Under the pieces are notes generated by a model. The model worked only from the letters and a program-made list of their open reading frames with translations, did not search any database and was not told the origin of the DNA. A DNA stretch of 64,000 nucleotides, from contig NZ_CP046977.1 in NCBI RefSeq assembly GCF_030408455.1, forward strand, positions 1,488,001 to 1,552,000, given 5' to 3'. Shown here one piece after another: positions 9,198 to 18,552 of the stretch (position 1 is the stretch's first letter; each line of letters begins with the position of its first letter). Source of the stretch: Corynebacterium atrinae (GTDB lineage Bacteria; Actinomycetota; Actinomycetes; Mycobacteriales; Mycobacteriaceae). The position numbers were made by a program, and so were the translations under genes.

Positions 9198-9225
9198 TGG
9201 TGGTCCTAGCTGGGTTCGAACCAGC
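9198..9225. repeat. attL core: 28-bp copy of the tRNA-Val 3' end
   Basis: Identical to 30890-30917, covering CCA, the discriminator, the acceptor 3' strand and the T-arm up to the variable region. After 9225 the match to the tRNA ends (CTAGTAATG instead of CGACCTTT), so this is a partial tRNA left by integration, not a working gene. Confidence 0.93.
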
Positions 9226-9297
9226 TAGTAATGATACGGTAGATACATTATCAATGCAGGTAGTAGTGTTGTAAGAGCGCCGGAAAGCGTCGTTGAA

Positions 9298-9337
9298 TAC
9301 CACGAAATGCCAACCTGAATACCACGCAGGTACCACG
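9298..9337 (+). promoter_or_regulatory. Left arm-type integrase sites (three TACCACG)
   Basis: TACCACG occurs at 9298-9304, 9320-9326 and 9331-9337, all in the same direction, between attL and the integrase start. The same heptamer occurs three times at the right end (30814-30848). The 11-bp spaced pair is conserved at both ends within a 23-bp stretch that differs at one base (9316-9338 and 30810-30832). The arrangement is that of arm sites bound by the N-terminal domain of lambda-type integrases. Confidence 0.75.
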
Positions 9338-9354
9338 AGAATGAGGAAACTACC

Positions 9355-10503
9355 ATGGCCCGCGAATCCTGGGGAATCATTGACCGTCTACCGTCCGGAC
9401 GCTACCGCGCCCGTTACACCCACGACGGTGCCCGCTATAAGGCACCCGATACATTCGAGACCAAAACTCAGGCACGTGAATATCTTGCCGGGGAGCGCTC
9501 AGCTATTGCAGCTGGAACGTGGATTCATCCGGATGAGCGGGAGAAAGCCCGTAAGCAAGCCCAGCTGGCTCGTGACCGGGCCCAGATCACCTTCGGCGCA
9601 TATGCGACCCGTTGGGTCACCACACGGACGAATGGGCGTGGCCACCCCATCAAGGTGTCGACCCGAGACGAGTACTTGAGGCTGATCGAGACTGGACGCC
9701 TTGCCTCCTGGTCAGAGACACCGCTGGCTGAGATCAACACTGCTGCCGTGCGCAACTGGTATGCCGAGCAGATCGCTACCGGGAAACTAACTGCTGCAGC
9801 CCGCGCTTACGACCTGATGAAGTCCGTGCTTAAGACCGCTGTGGAGGACGAGCTCATCGAAACCAACCCCTGCCGAGTCCGCGGTGGATCAACAGCAACC
9901 ACAGGCAAGAAGGTCATCCCGCCGACCGACGACGAGCTGGACCAGATTATCGAGGCCCTGCCCGAGAAGTACCGGCCAGTTGCCGTCTTGGCTGCCGCCG
10001 GTGGTCTGCGCTTCGGCGAAATCATCGCCTTGACCCGCGACGACATCACTATCGAGCTGACTGACGACGGCGACATCGACGCCGTGCGGGTTGCCGTCAC
10101 CAAGTCGATTGCCCACACAAAGAGGTCTGGCCGAGTCGAGGGTACGACGAAGAGTGAAGCGGGTGAGCGCGTGATCGCTATCTTCGGTGCCGACGCGGAG
10201 ACCATTGCTGCCTATGCCAAAAAGACCGCCCCAGGTAAGCGCCTATGGCACGCTACCCGCGACCCAAATCAACCACTGCCGTACCACACGTTCGAACATA
10301 ACTGGAAGAGAGCAGCAGCGGCCGTAGGCTCTATCGCAAACTTTCACTCATTGCGGCATTACAGCGGCACCCGCTACGCGCAGACCGGTGCGACGTTGAA
10401 GGAAACGATGGCCCGCCTCGGGCACAGCTCTCCCGTGGCTGCGATGCGCTACCAACATGCTGGTACTCGAGATGACGAGCTTGCGCGTCGCGCTGCGCGG
10501 TGA
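9355..10503 (+). CDS. int: Tyrosine site-specific integrase
   Basis: 382 residues from ATG 9355 (preceded by GAGGAAACTACC). Domains in order: an N-terminal arm-binding region (about 1-60, with RYRARYTHDGARYKAPDTF), a core-binding SAM-like domain (about 70-170) and the catalytic domain. The catalytic residues are visible as the Arg in GGLRFGEI, HSLRH for the His-x-x-Arg box, GHSS, and the nucleophilic Tyr in AMRYQHAG near the C-terminus. It should integrate and excise the surrounding element at the tRNA-Val 3' end with help of the excisionase at 30276-30500. It is complete and next to attL, the expected place. Confidence 0.96.
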   Translation: MARESWGIIDRLPSGRYRARYTHDGARYKAPDTFETKTQAREYLAGERSAIAAGTWIHPDEREKARKQAQLARDRAQITFGAYATRWVTTRTNGRGHPIKVSTRDEYLRLIETGRLASWSETPLAEINTAAVRNWYAEQIATGKLTAAARAYDLMKSVLKTAVEDELIETNPCRVRGGSTATTGKKVIPPTDDELDQIIEALPEKYRPVAVLAAAGGLRFGEIIALTRDDITIELTDDGDIDAVRVAVTKSIAHTKRSGRVEGTTKSEAGERVIAIFGADAETIAAYAKKTAPGKRLWHATRDPNQPLPYHTFEHNWKRAAAAVGSIANFHSLRHYSGTRYAQTGATLKETMARLGHSSPVAAMRYQHAGTRDDELARRAAR

Positions 10504-11164
10504 CCCAGCGCAGCACAGCTGCGCTGACAGTATGTTTCATACCCGGTATTTCCCGTGAATAATTTCTGCTTACGGGGAAGAAGCATTCGACGAATTGATG
10601 GGGTAGTTGCTTCAGAGATCGTTCCTGCGTGCGGGGGAGAACGGGGGCTTCTTCGCACAGCGATAGAGGCTCGATGCAGTTGACCATGGGCACGTGGCCT
10701 TCGATGACGATGTCCTCAGTAACACTCAGGTCGCTGGCCTGGAGCCGAATCAAGTCCGCGCCTATAGCATCGCCAAGTTCCGGAAGTCCGTCACCTGTGA
10801 GGAGGCCAGCAACGAGGCAAGCAGCGTACGAGTGCTCCAAACGGACGCCACCCCCGCCCGTCGAGTAAAGGCTTGACCCAGTCAAAGTTCCCCGGTCACC
10901 GGGTACGGCTTTCGCTAACCACGCGCTGATGGAAGGGTTCGAGACAGCGAGCTGCCACAGGGTTGCCCGCTCCGATTTCCGTGAGGCGGAGAACCCCGCT
11001 TCTGGCAACGTGATCAACGCTTTATTGGCAGTCGTTGGCGACACGCCTAAGGCGGTCGCGACTTTGCGGCCGGAAAGCGGGAGGATGCCCTCGGAGAGCA
11101 CTCTCATAACGCCGAACTCAGACTTACTGAGTATCGCTCGTAGCGTCTCCTCCGCTGTTGCCAT
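10504..11164 (-). pseudogene. Truncated winged-helix / nuclease-like defence gene remnant
   Basis: From ATG 11164 the first 70 residues form a winged helix (GRKVATALGVSPTTANKALITL). Next comes a segment GGGGVRLEHSYAACLVAGLLTG ... LG ... IRLQASDLSVTEDIVIEG, which resembles the opening of the restriction-nuclease-like domain found at the head of large actinobacterial defence proteins. After this the similarity continues in a different frame (ASIAVRRSPRSPP near 10640-10600), pointing to a frameshift, and all remaining hundreds of residues are missing because the integrase gene follows. The original frame reads on into the antisense of the integrase and is not meaningful there. I infer a disabled, cut-off gene; homology is by pattern only. 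Confidence 0.5.
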
Positions 11165-11418
11165 GGCTCACACCCTAGTGTCCAGGTCCAAGTATGCTGG
11201 ACATAGACACAAAAATAGCTCTTCGGCGGTTCGCCCCGGTGTCATGGAATGGAGTTACTCGGTAGCTCCAGGACTGGAACTCTCGGTCAAGGGTTTCCAG
11301 CGAGGCCACATTGAGGACGCCCGTAGCGGGGTTAACGCAACCATCGCGCTCACTAAAATAACCACGCGCACCGGGAGCATTGAGGGCCAAAGCGGCCAGG
11401 AACTGAGAGGATTTGTCT

Positions 11419-14400
11419 ATGAACAGTATGGTACCCGAGCTTGAGACGTATATCTCCTTCCGCCTCGGTCAACTCAGCGAGCGCAACGAGCACCATACGT
11501 TCGAGACAATTGCAACGCGAATCGCGCGGAAGCGGGTTAGCGCTAACATCCTCGTCGCGAATGGGCCCGTCAGCGCCGGCGGAGACCAGCAAAGAGACGC
11601 AGAGAGCTACACGACGCGTATTCCCGATGAACTGCCGAATGCGGCTGGGTTCTCCGCTTCTGCTTCCACCTCACCTATGGTCATCGCGTGCACGGTCCAG
11701 AAGACAGGTCTGAAGAGGAAAATCCTAGATGACCTCGCAGGAATCTGCGCGGACGACGCGGCACCCGTTGAACTCGTAGCGTTTTTCAGCGTGCACTCGA
11801 TTCCCGAAGCCGCCACCCATGAGGTCCAGGAGATTGCGCGGTCCACTTACGGTGTCACGCTGGACGTGTACAGCGGGATGAAGGTAGCCACGATCCTCGC
11901 CGAGCCCGACCTGGTCTGGGTAGCGCAGCACTACCTCGGCGTGCCCGCTGCCATGATACCTGAGCCCGAGGACGTCATCCCGGAGTGGTATGGAGAACTC
12001 CGAGATGCTCTGCGTCGCAATGACGGCCCGGTAGCGCTCACGCCTGCGACACAAGGGGAGATTACAGAGGCCCTCCGATTCGCGACCTGGGATGAGGTCG
12101 CGAACGCGGATCTCCCCGAGTGGCTGGACTTCATGGGTGCGTTCCTCGACAGGGACGCTGACGACGACACCGTTTTCCGCGCCTGCTACGAGATCGCAGT
12201 CGCCCGCTTCCGGGGCATGGGCGTCGCTGGAACAAGCGAGGATCTTATCCGCCGTGCCGTGAACTACGCCCTATCGAACACCCACACGAACATACTCGAC
12301 GATGCTGTCACACTTGTTACCTACTGGGGAAACATGTGGATCGCGGGCGTGGCGACCGTCGCCGCGACTGAGATCGCAGCGGTGAGGGAAAAACTTCGGG
12401 AACACATCACTGCAGAGCTAACGGCAACGGACCGAGGCACCTATCCAGTTCGTTCCGCGGCCTTGACAGGCACACTCGTCTACCTGCATCTTCAGCCCAG
12501 GTGGGAACTTGCAGAGGAGAACGGATTCCGCCCGCCCAAGGCCGCCGTGGCGGCGCATGCCTGCGTGAAGCTGGATCCGGTGCAAGTCGATTCCTCTCTC
12601 GCGGATGGCCCCTTCGATCTAGATACCGCTATGCGATATCTCGACGACCTTGTCGATCTCTTGCCCCGAGCACGTCCATACTCAGCAAGCGGTGTCAGTC
12701 AGATCTTCAACATGTTCGCGCCCGCGGTCGCATCCCACCCGAGCTATGCGAAAGTGCGCGACGCGCTCGATGCCCGAGTCTCAGAAGTACAGGGCGACGC
12801 CGCCATCGCTGAACGATGCCGCGATCGCGCAATCGCGTTCGAGAGGGCCGGCCAACCCCTCGAGGCGCTCGCCGAACTGCACATAGCCAAGGCCCGGTGG
12901 TTCCATGGAGACTTGATGTATGGCACAGTGCTTGTCTCACGATACATCGCCAAGATCTACCTTGATCTGGGCTTGACCTATGCGGCGAAGATGTACGCCT
13001 GCGGCGCCACGATGATGGCGAACCAGAGCCCCGACGACGACGTCAAGACGCAGATACCCAAGGCACTCTTCCAGGCTGCCCGTGCCGCCCAGATGGCGGG
13101 CTGCTGGATCGATGCAGCCGCCCTGACAGAGATAGCCCTCCTCGCTCACAACTCGCACGCCACCAACCCGTTCGACCTCTCCAACCACCCAGACCTCGAG
13201 CACCACCATACGAACGAACTGATCGAGTACGTCGCCGTCCGCACCTTCTGGCCCGATATCGAGCCGTTGTTTCACCACGCGCATCAGACCACGGGCAGAT
13301 ACGAACTTCTCTCGGAGCAAGCGTTACATCCTGACGCAGCGATGCCCTTGGACGAGGAACGGTTCCAGGAGCTCGCGCGTGAGCAGTTAGCCGGGCCAGT
13401 CCTGGCTGACATCGGACCCACGCGCACGATCGACTTCGAAGCCCTCGGCGTACGGTGGGTCTTCAAATTCGACAACGACCACGTCTCGGTCCTGACAGCA
13501 GAGGGGCTCGTCGCTGCCTTCCAGGTCTTCCTCGCAGACGTCGCACGCTTCCATCCGGTAATTATCCGAGCGACAGCTCGCATCAGGGTAGAGACGACTC
13601 GCGGTGCCTCTCACGCCAGCAATGACGTGCGGTTCGATGATGACGGCGACGAAGTCTCGGTGCAGATCAATTGGTCTGACTCCACCGGCGATCTTGATGA
13701 GATCTCCCGATCAATCATCTCCATGAGCATCCAGCTTCTTGGCGAGGTGCACGCACGTCCAAGAGAAGACCTGATGGCACTCCTTGACTCGCTGGGCCGC
13801 GACGGGATCTTCCACAAGGTGCTGATGGGGCGCCCGTATAACGAGTCGGCCGATCTTCTGAGCGAGGAGCACTACGAGCGGTGCGCAGGAGCCACGCGGC
13901 CATCGTCCTCGGACGCGTTCACACCATCCAGTCATGAGTCGCTTGCAGCATCGACTCGCGAAGGTCCGGATTACAACCGAGCAGAGTCACTCGAACGCAT
14001 CGAGCAGCGATACCGAACGGCTGAGAGCTGGAGCCTATCGCTCGCGGCGTTCCTCCAGGATCCGAGGGGACGCAATGCAATTGATCGGCTTCAGGCTGAT
14101 GGATGGCTCGACTGGCAGATCTTGGTGACCTTCGTGAACATCGGCCTTAACTGGAGAATACAGCGGGAAGCGATCGACCCGATGTCGATCACCCCGCAGC
14201 AGATGCGAGAGCTCGCCACGCGTCCCGAGATTGAGTCGGAGCTTCGACTGCCCGTGGAGTTTATCCTTGAACATCTTGAGAACAATCTTTTCATTCAGGT
14301 CGCCAGCGTCGCGAGGAATTGGAAGCTTCAAACTCGAGGCGAAACCCCTGGCTCCGGTACCCTCCGCGACCTCCTTGTTCGCCGGTACCACTTTGGAGAA

Positions 14401-14469
14401 GACGACGTCCCATACACCAACCTGCTTGAGATCACTGCAGATGTTGAAGACCAGGCATCGCGAGGTTGA
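11419..14469 (+). CDS. Large nuclease-like, helical-repeat protein; candidate defence gene
   Basis: 1016 residues from ATG 11419 (GAGAGG upstream); an upstream in-frame TTG at 11413 is less likely. The N-terminal 170 residues show HTFETIATRIARKRV, NILVANGPVSAGGDQQRDAE (about 43-62) and ACTVQK...LKRKI (about 90-101). This is a pattern of a restriction-endonuclease-like fold in which the Asp/Glu pair and the Lys would be the metal site. Residues 190-1016 are mostly helical, with tetratricopeptide-like stretches around 480-620, and I see no Walker A ATPase motif. It is intact, stands alone, and is divergent from a broken nuclease-like gene. I infer a phage-sensing nuclease; no named family is claimed. 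Confidence 0.6.
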   Translation: MNSMVPELETYISFRLGQLSERNEHHTFETIATRIARKRVSANILVANGPVSAGGDQQRDAESYTTRIPDELPNAAGFSASASTSPMVIACTVQKTGLKRKILDDLAGICADDAAPVELVAFFSVHSIPEAATHEVQEIARSTYGVTLDVYSGMKVATILAEPDLVWVAQHYLGVPAAMIPEPEDVIPEWYGELRDALRRNDGPVALTPATQGEITEALRFATWDEVANADLPEWLDFMGAFLDRDADDDTVFRACYEIAVARFRGMGVAGTSEDLIRRAVNYALSNTHTNILDDAVTLVTYWGNMWIAGVATVAATEIAAVREKLREHITAELTATDRGTYPVRSAALTGTLVYLHLQPRWELAEENGFRPPKAAVAAHACVKLDPVQVDSSLADGPFDLDTAMRYLDDLVDLLPRARPYSASGVSQIFNMFAPAVASHPSYAKVRDALDARVSEVQGDAAIAERCRDRAIAFERAGQPLEALAELHIAKARWFHGDLMYGTVLVSRYIAKIYLDLGLTYAAKMYACGATMMANQSPDDDVKTQIPKALFQAARAAQMAGCWIDAAALTEIALLAHNSHATNPFDLSNHPDLEHHHTNELIEYVAVRTFWPDIEPLFHHAHQTTGRYELLSEQALHPDAAMPLDEERFQELAREQLAGPVLADIGPTRTIDFEALGVRWVFKFDNDHVSVLTAEGLVAAFQVFLADVARFHPVIIRATARIRVETTRGASHASNDVRFDDDGDEVSVQINWSDSTGDLDEISRSIISMSIQLLGEVHARPREDLMALLDSLGRDGIFHKVLMGRPYNESADLLSEEHYERCAGATRPSSSDAFTPSSHESLAASTREGPDYNRAESLERIEQRYRTAESWSLSLAAFLQDPRGRNAIDRLQADGWLDWQILVTFVNIGLNWRIQREAIDPMSITPQQMRELATRPEIESELRLPVEFILEHLENNLFIQVASVARNWKLQTRGETPGSGTLRDLLVRRYHFGEDDVPYTNLLEITADVEDQASRG

Positions 14470-14497
14470 TAGTTTGTTACGACTTGGGTTCAATTCG

Positions 14498-14745
14498 TCA
14501 ATGCAATATTGCTTCATACTGCTCAGCGGGAGTGCGGAATCTAAGGATCTTCCAGGGACGGTTGTTGAGTCTGTCGGTCACCTAATTCAGATCAGCCTGG
14601 CTGAAGCCTTTCATCGATGTTTTCTACAGGAAATACTGGCGCAACAACCGGTTGGTGTTCTCGTTAGTTCCGCGTTGCCAGGGTGAGTGGGGATCAGCGA
14701 AATACACCTTCAACCCCGTACCGGCAGCGACGACCAGGACTACTT
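14498..14745 (-). pseudogene. IS30-family transposase 3' fragment
   Basis: Translated on the minus strand this stretch reads [26 protein letters not shown] and RPWKILRFRTPAEQY, the highly conserved C-terminal end of IS30 transposases including the last catalytic Glu region. Two in-frame TAG codons interrupt it (after RQYFL and after ADLN) and the rest of the gene is absent, so it is dead. It fills most of the gap between the 1016-residue gene and the next gene. Confidence 0.85.
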
Positions 14746-14815
14746 CGTGGCCAAGGCAACGGAGCACTGCCTCGACTCGAGCAGCCGGCACGTGTGCCGC
14801 AACTTCTAGGCAACG

Positions 14816-14860
14816 AATAACACCGCAACCAGCAGTATCGCTGATTACGGGGTTATTTTT
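14816..14860 (+). terminator. Possible terminator after the 1016-residue gene and IS30 remnant
   Basis: AATAACACCGCAA pairs with TTACGGGGTTATT (11 of 13 positions) around a 14-nt loop, followed by TTTT on the plus strand. It would end plus-strand transcripts coming from 11419-14469. The imperfect stem keeps confidence low. Confidence 0.35.
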
Positions 14861-15503
14861 ACTCTGTAATCCTTGTGGAGCTGGGGAGAAGATTCACGAC
14901 TTCCATCATCCAAGTCTCGTCCATCTCCACATCTTGAGAATCTAGGGCTTCCCCTTTTTCTTTAGCTTCTCGGATACGGCCACGAGCAGAAAGAAGTTCA
15001 TTCGGATGACAGGCCATCGAGAACGCCTCATAACGTGCCTCATGGTTCTTCACCATGTCTCGCGGGGCGTGACGGTAGACAATCTCGATACGTTCCCCAG
15101 GGCTCAGCCCGAAACCCTGACTCCCGGACGTGCTAAAGACTTGGTTACTCCGCCCCTCCATGAAAAAACCATGGGGCTCTGCTCTGGGGCTCCGTTCAAA
15201 GAGTGCAGGGCCGTGGTGGTGAACATGACTACCACCGATAACGATGGGTTTAGCCCCGTTGTAGAACAGGTGGGCGGTCCCATCCCCAAGACCCGTGTCA
15301 AAGTACTCAAAAAGGGGCTTTGATCGTCGGGTCGCCCGCTTAACAGCCCACGCCACGATAAGTCCAGACACTATGCCGCCGAGCGTGGCTGAACCCAGAT
15401 TGACCAGCACATCAACCCAGAGGGGCGGACCACTCGGCTCGGTTGGAATAATGAAGATCGATGGCAGCATGCGAACTAGTATCCCCCCCTGTACCCCGAT
15501 CAA
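14859..15503 (-). CDS. Membrane-anchored protein of unknown function
   Basis: Up to 214 residues; an internal ATG at 15470 (MLPSIFII) may be the real start. One membrane helix ([23 protein letters not shown]) is followed by a basic stop-transfer KRATRRSK and a soluble part beginning [12 protein letters not shown], rich in beta strands. The layout (one N-terminal helix, basic stretch, 150-residue domain) is the same as in the genes at 21891 and 23547 of this element, and LFEY recurs in the latter. I do not recognise the soluble domain. It is divergent from the operon starting at 15615 with the operator-like palindrome between them. Confidence 0.65.
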   Translation of the reverse strand: MIGVQGGILVRMLPSIFIIPTEPSGPPLWVDVLVNLGSATLGGIVSGLIVAWAVKRATRRSKPLFEYFDTGLGDGTAHLFYNGAKPIVIGGSHVHHHGPALFERSPRAEPHGFFMEGRSNQVFSTSGSQGFGLSPGERIEIVYRHAPRDMVKNHEARYEAFSMACHPNELLSARGRIREAKEKGEALDSQDVEMDETWMMEVVNLLPSSTRITE

Positions 15504-15517
15504 GATGTTTCAATTAC

Positions 15518-15573
15518 AGTGATATTATCACTCTTCTGTGAAGTTATCACCGCATTTGAAACATGTAGTGATA
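15518..15573. promoter_or_regulatory. Operator-like GTGATA/TATCAC palindrome and half sites
   Basis: A perfect odd-centred palindrome AGTGATATTATCACT (15518-15532) is followed by half sites GTTATCAC (15543-15550) and AGTGATA (15567-15573). They lie between two divergent genes and upstream of an operon encoding an XRE protein, the usual place for its own operator. Function is inferred from layout. Confidence 0.6.
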
Positions 15574-15614
15574 TTCTTAGCGTCAAAGAAACATCGAGTT
15601 CCCATGGAGGACGC

Positions 15615-16217
15615 ATGATTGAGAAGATTCGTTCGGAGCTTTTGCCTCTTGCAGAAGAGTTCCAGACAGCGGGTGCCGACGGACTCCGTCGGGTTGCGGC
15701 TTCGCCCTACGACGGAGATCAGTGGAAAATTAAGCGTCTTCAGCGAAATCCCTTTCTCCATGGCCTGCGTCGCACCTTGCCAGAAAAGCTGGGCACTTTT
15801 GTGCTCGAGGCCGACCTTTACCCACAGAACCGACTCCTCTACCGGTCGCAGATCCACGAAGCTGAATTGATTTTCCGTCGTCGTGGCTCCCTTGACGCAT
15901 ACAAAAGTAAGCGTGAAGACGCAGCGTGGGCTTTGTTCCGGACGCCTGAACGAGTTTTCCCGCCACGCCCGGACGCACAGTTCCGACAGATCGCCTGTAT
16001 CTGGGACCTCCCACTGCTAAATGAAGATCATGAGGCAGTTGGACCGTTTCCCTTTGTGGTCAAGGTTGCGAAACCAAACACTCTTCTGGGGCAGGGCCAG
16101 TGGGAGAGCGGGTTCGCGTTACTGCCCGAGCCCGGTATTATGCCAACTTCGGCGGAGTTCGATATGGATACTCCGGACTGGGATGTTGATGGGGAAGAGG
16201 AGGCAGAAGGACAGTGA
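15615..16217 (+). CDS. Unknown protein paired with XRE-ImmA/IrrE regulator
   Basis: 200 residues from ATG 15615, with GGAGG at 15606-15610; an upstream extension lacks such a site. No transmembrane segment or known motif is seen. The middle contains basic helices (KIKRLQRNPFLHGLRRTLP) and the C-terminus is strongly acidic (DMDTPDWDVDGEEEAEGQ). Its stop codon overlaps the GTG of the downstream XRE-ImmA/IrrE gene by 4 bp, so the products are made together. Such two-gene sets occur in mobile elements as toxin-antitoxin-like or excision-control pairs; which role applies here cannot be told. The palindrome at 15518 probably controls both. Confidence 0.7.
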   Translation: MIEKIRSELLPLAEEFQTAGADGLRRVAASPYDGDQWKIKRLQRNPFLHGLRRTLPEKLGTFVLEADLYPQNRLLYRSQIHEAELIFRRRGSLDAYKSKREDAAWALFRTPERVFPPRPDAQFRQIACIWDLPLLNEDHEAVGPFPFVVKVAKPNTLLGQGQWESGFALLPEPGIMPTSAEFDMDTPDWDVDGEEEAEGQ

Positions 16218-17266
16218 ACAATGCCCATCATCGCCTGCAAACGCTGCGGGCTCTCAATGGGCTTACGCAGAAGGAATTCGCAGCGATCCTTGGTGTGGGC
16301 CAGGCGCAATACTCTCAGATCGAAAAAGGTCTCCGCGCCCTGACTCCCGCCCACAAAGTGTCCACCAAGCTTCACTTCCATCTCGACTCCGACTATTTCG
16401 ACGCGCCAGCGCTGACCTACACTGCAACATCACTGAACTACCGCCGCCAGAAGCTCAGCGTGCGGCATCTGAACATGGCTACCGCCACGTTCGGGCTCAC
16501 TGAGCAGGCCGTTCGCTCCCCAGGTCAGAGCAATCCCCTGGATGTGCTAGCAACCACACCTGTTGCTTCTCGACGATCACTGGCGACCGTTGAAAAATTT
16601 GCTGCAGAGTCTCGTGCGCTCATCGGAATCAAACCTGATGCAGTTATCCATAATGTCACCCGCTGCCTCGACAAAATTGGCATCATCGTCACCGGCCTGA
16701 ACAACCCGCTCCTACCCATGGAGCGGATCGACGGCATTTCCACGCCCGTCCGATCACAGGCGCCGTTCGTCACTGCCCTCAACTACAACGTCCCCGGCGA
16801 CCGCTTACGCTTCTCCGCTGCTCATGAACTTGGCCACATCATGATGCACACTATCGGACATGACGGAAGCCTCGCGGATCGGGAAGCCGAGGCAGACATG
16901 TTCGCGTCAGCCTTCCTGCTCCCTCGAGAGCCCATGATGGACCTCATCTCTCCCGACTTCACGCTCGAGTCTTATGCCCGACTCAAGGCCAAATGGGGGG
17001 TGTCCATCCAGGCACTCGTGCGCCGTGCCCGAGATCTCGCCATCATCGATCACGATCGCTACCGCAGTCTCATGATCCAGATCAGCTCCCGTGGCTGGCG
17101 GAAGAACGAACCCGTGCATATTCCAGTCGAAATGCCTCTCACCCGCACACCCTCCCTTCCTGCCCTGGGGCACGAGGAGACAGTAGGGGAAGAGTCAGCC
17201 ACAACAGCCCCGCAGCACACGTCATCCCAAGTGGCAAGCGTGATTAACCTCTTCGACAGGATCTAA
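16214..17266 (+). CDS. XRE helix-turn-helix protein with ImmA/IrrE metallopeptidase domain
   Basis: 350 residues from GTG 16214. Residues 7-60 form an XRE helix-turn-helix (LTQKEFAAILGVGQAQYSQIEKG). Residues about 190-285 form an ImmA/IrrE zinc peptidase: HELGH at 204-208 gives two zinc histidines and the catalytic Glu, and REAEADMFASAFLLP (223-237) provides the third ligand region. Proteins of this COG2856-type fusion act as repressors or antitoxins and, as peptidases, cleave partner repressors (ImmR/DdrO) after DNA damage. Here the DNA-binding and protease parts are in one chain and the partner gene overlaps upstream. It may control lysogeny-like behaviour of the element or a toxin. Confidence 0.88.
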   Translation: MNNAHHRLQTLRALNGLTQKEFAAILGVGQAQYSQIEKGLRALTPAHKVSTKLHFHLDSDYFDAPALTYTATSLNYRRQKLSVRHLNMATATFGLTEQAVRSPGQSNPLDVLATTPVASRRSLATVEKFAAESRALIGIKPDAVIHNVTRCLDKIGIIVTGLNNPLLPMERIDGISTPVRSQAPFVTALNYNVPGDRLRFSAAHELGHIMMHTIGHDGSLADREAEADMFASAFLLPREPMMDLISPDFTLESYARLKAKWGVSIQALVRRARDLAIIDHDRYRSLMIQISSRGWRKNEPVHIPVEMPLTRTPSLPALGHEETVGEESATTAPQHTSSQVASVINLFDRI

Positions 17267-17379
17267 TCTTTCTACTCTGATGCCTGGCGATCTCTTGCTA
17301 CGCTCGACAGGTAACACCGGAAGAAAACATGAGGAATTCCCTCTACCCAATCGGGTGGAGGGGTTAATTTTTGTGACGA

Positions 17380-18552
17380 CTAAGCGTTACCTTTTGAACG
17401 GTTGTGCGTCTTGCAGAGCATCTCGCAATTATCGATGTCGGTGGCGCCACCTTTAGACCAGGCTTGGACATGGTCGGCATCCATCTCCCCGATCTTCCAG
17501 ATCTTGGTCTTGTTGGCGTTAGTACCGACAGCGCACAAAGGGCAGTTGGAGATCTCCGCGGCCTTTGCAGCATCCGTCTGCTTCTTGTAAGTGGCCTTCT
17601 TGGTCTTTTCGTCGAAAACCCGGACTTCCAGCAACTTGGTGTCCTCTTCACCGCCGAGGATGTACGGGTAGATACCAGACTTCTTCTTCACGTCCGCGTC
17701 ACCCATTAGGGTTTCCACACGCTCTGTGGTCTCCTTACCGTTGTAGGACTGACCGTGGTACTGCTCGTAATACTCGTTCCACGGCAGACCACGCATCTCC
17801 TTATGGATTGGTCCAGGAAAGCGAGCCGCGGCCCAGTCGATGACCGTGGTGAAGTACGACTCCAGCTCGACCGCGTCGGCATCTAGACGGTGCTTTGCCA
17901 TGTACCCGTCGATCGTCGTACCCTTCCGAGCGGAGATCCATTCCAGTGCTACTTCGAGTACGCCCTGACGCAGGGGATCGCCTTTGACGTACACGGCCCA
18001 CTTGTTCTGACGGGCATCACGGGAATCACTGAAGACCTGTTTGGCCGCCGTCACGAACGGGCCCGAGTAGATAGCGTTGAGCAGCTCCTGTTCCACTAGT
18101 GGCATGCCGACGATGTTGATGGTCTTGAACCACTCTTTGATCTCCTGCTCGGTGCCTTCACAGATGTAGACGAGCAGTTCGGTGTTCAAGATCTTGTCCT
18201 GCAGCTCACTGGGCAGTGATGAGAACACTTGTTCCTGACTGTCAAGCTGGATCGCAAACTTGCCGGTCACGAACCGACCGATGGAGGTGATGCGCTGCTG
18301 GCCATCGAGGACCTCATACCGATCATTGACGGTGTCGCTGTTGAAGTAGATCAGACCCAGGGGGTAACTCTTGAGCATGGACTCGATGACGGCCACATCG
18401 CGCTTGCCGTCACCATAAATGTAGTGGCGCTGGTACTCAGGCTGGATGATGAGCGTGCCACCCAGGCCGTAGAGACCCTTGCCCTCCAGTTCATTATAAA
18501 AGAACCCGTCCACGACCTCAGCGACAGTGTACTGCTTCAGCTTGGTTTTCAC
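17380..18552 (-). CDS. DUF262-HNH nuclease (restriction partner of the adjacent methylase)
   Basis: 390 residues. The N-terminal DUF262 (ParB/sulfiredoxin-like, as in GmrS) domain has IIQPEYQR (35-42) and VLDGQQR (81-87), the conserved nucleotide-binding motifs. The C-terminus (336-390) is an HNH nuclease: [30 protein letters not shown], giving zinc cysteines and the catalytic His/Asn/His triad. The ATG overlaps the stop of the adenine methyltransferase gene by 4 bp (ATGA), so the two form one operon, methylase first. DUF262 nucleases such as GmrSD are modification-dependent, so coupling to a protective methylase is notable. I infer a restriction-modification pair. Confidence 0.85.
   Translation of the reverse strand: MKTKLKQYTVAEVVDGFFYNELEGKGLYGLGGTLIIQPEYQRHYIYGDGKRDVAVIESMLKSYPLGLIYFNSDTVNDRYEVLDGQQRITSIGRFVTGKFAIQLDSQEQVFSSLPSELQDKILNTELLVYICEGTEQEIKEWFKTINIVGMPLVEQELLNAIYSGPFVTAAKQVFSDSRDARQNKWAVYVKGDPLRQGVLEVALEWISARKGTTIDGYMAKHRLDADAVELESYFTTVIDWAAARFPGPIHKEMRGLPWNEYYEQYHGQSYNGKETTERVETLMGDADVKKKSGIYPYILGGEEDTKLLEVRVFDEKTKKATYKKQTDAAKAAEISNCPLCAVGTNANKTKIWKIGEMDADHVQAWSKGGATDIDNCEMLCKTHNRSKGNA

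Noticed and set aside
9198..9240. A second tRNA-Val gene
   Set aside because: Only the 3' 28 bp match; the anticodon arm and 5' half are absent, so it is an attachment-site remnant.
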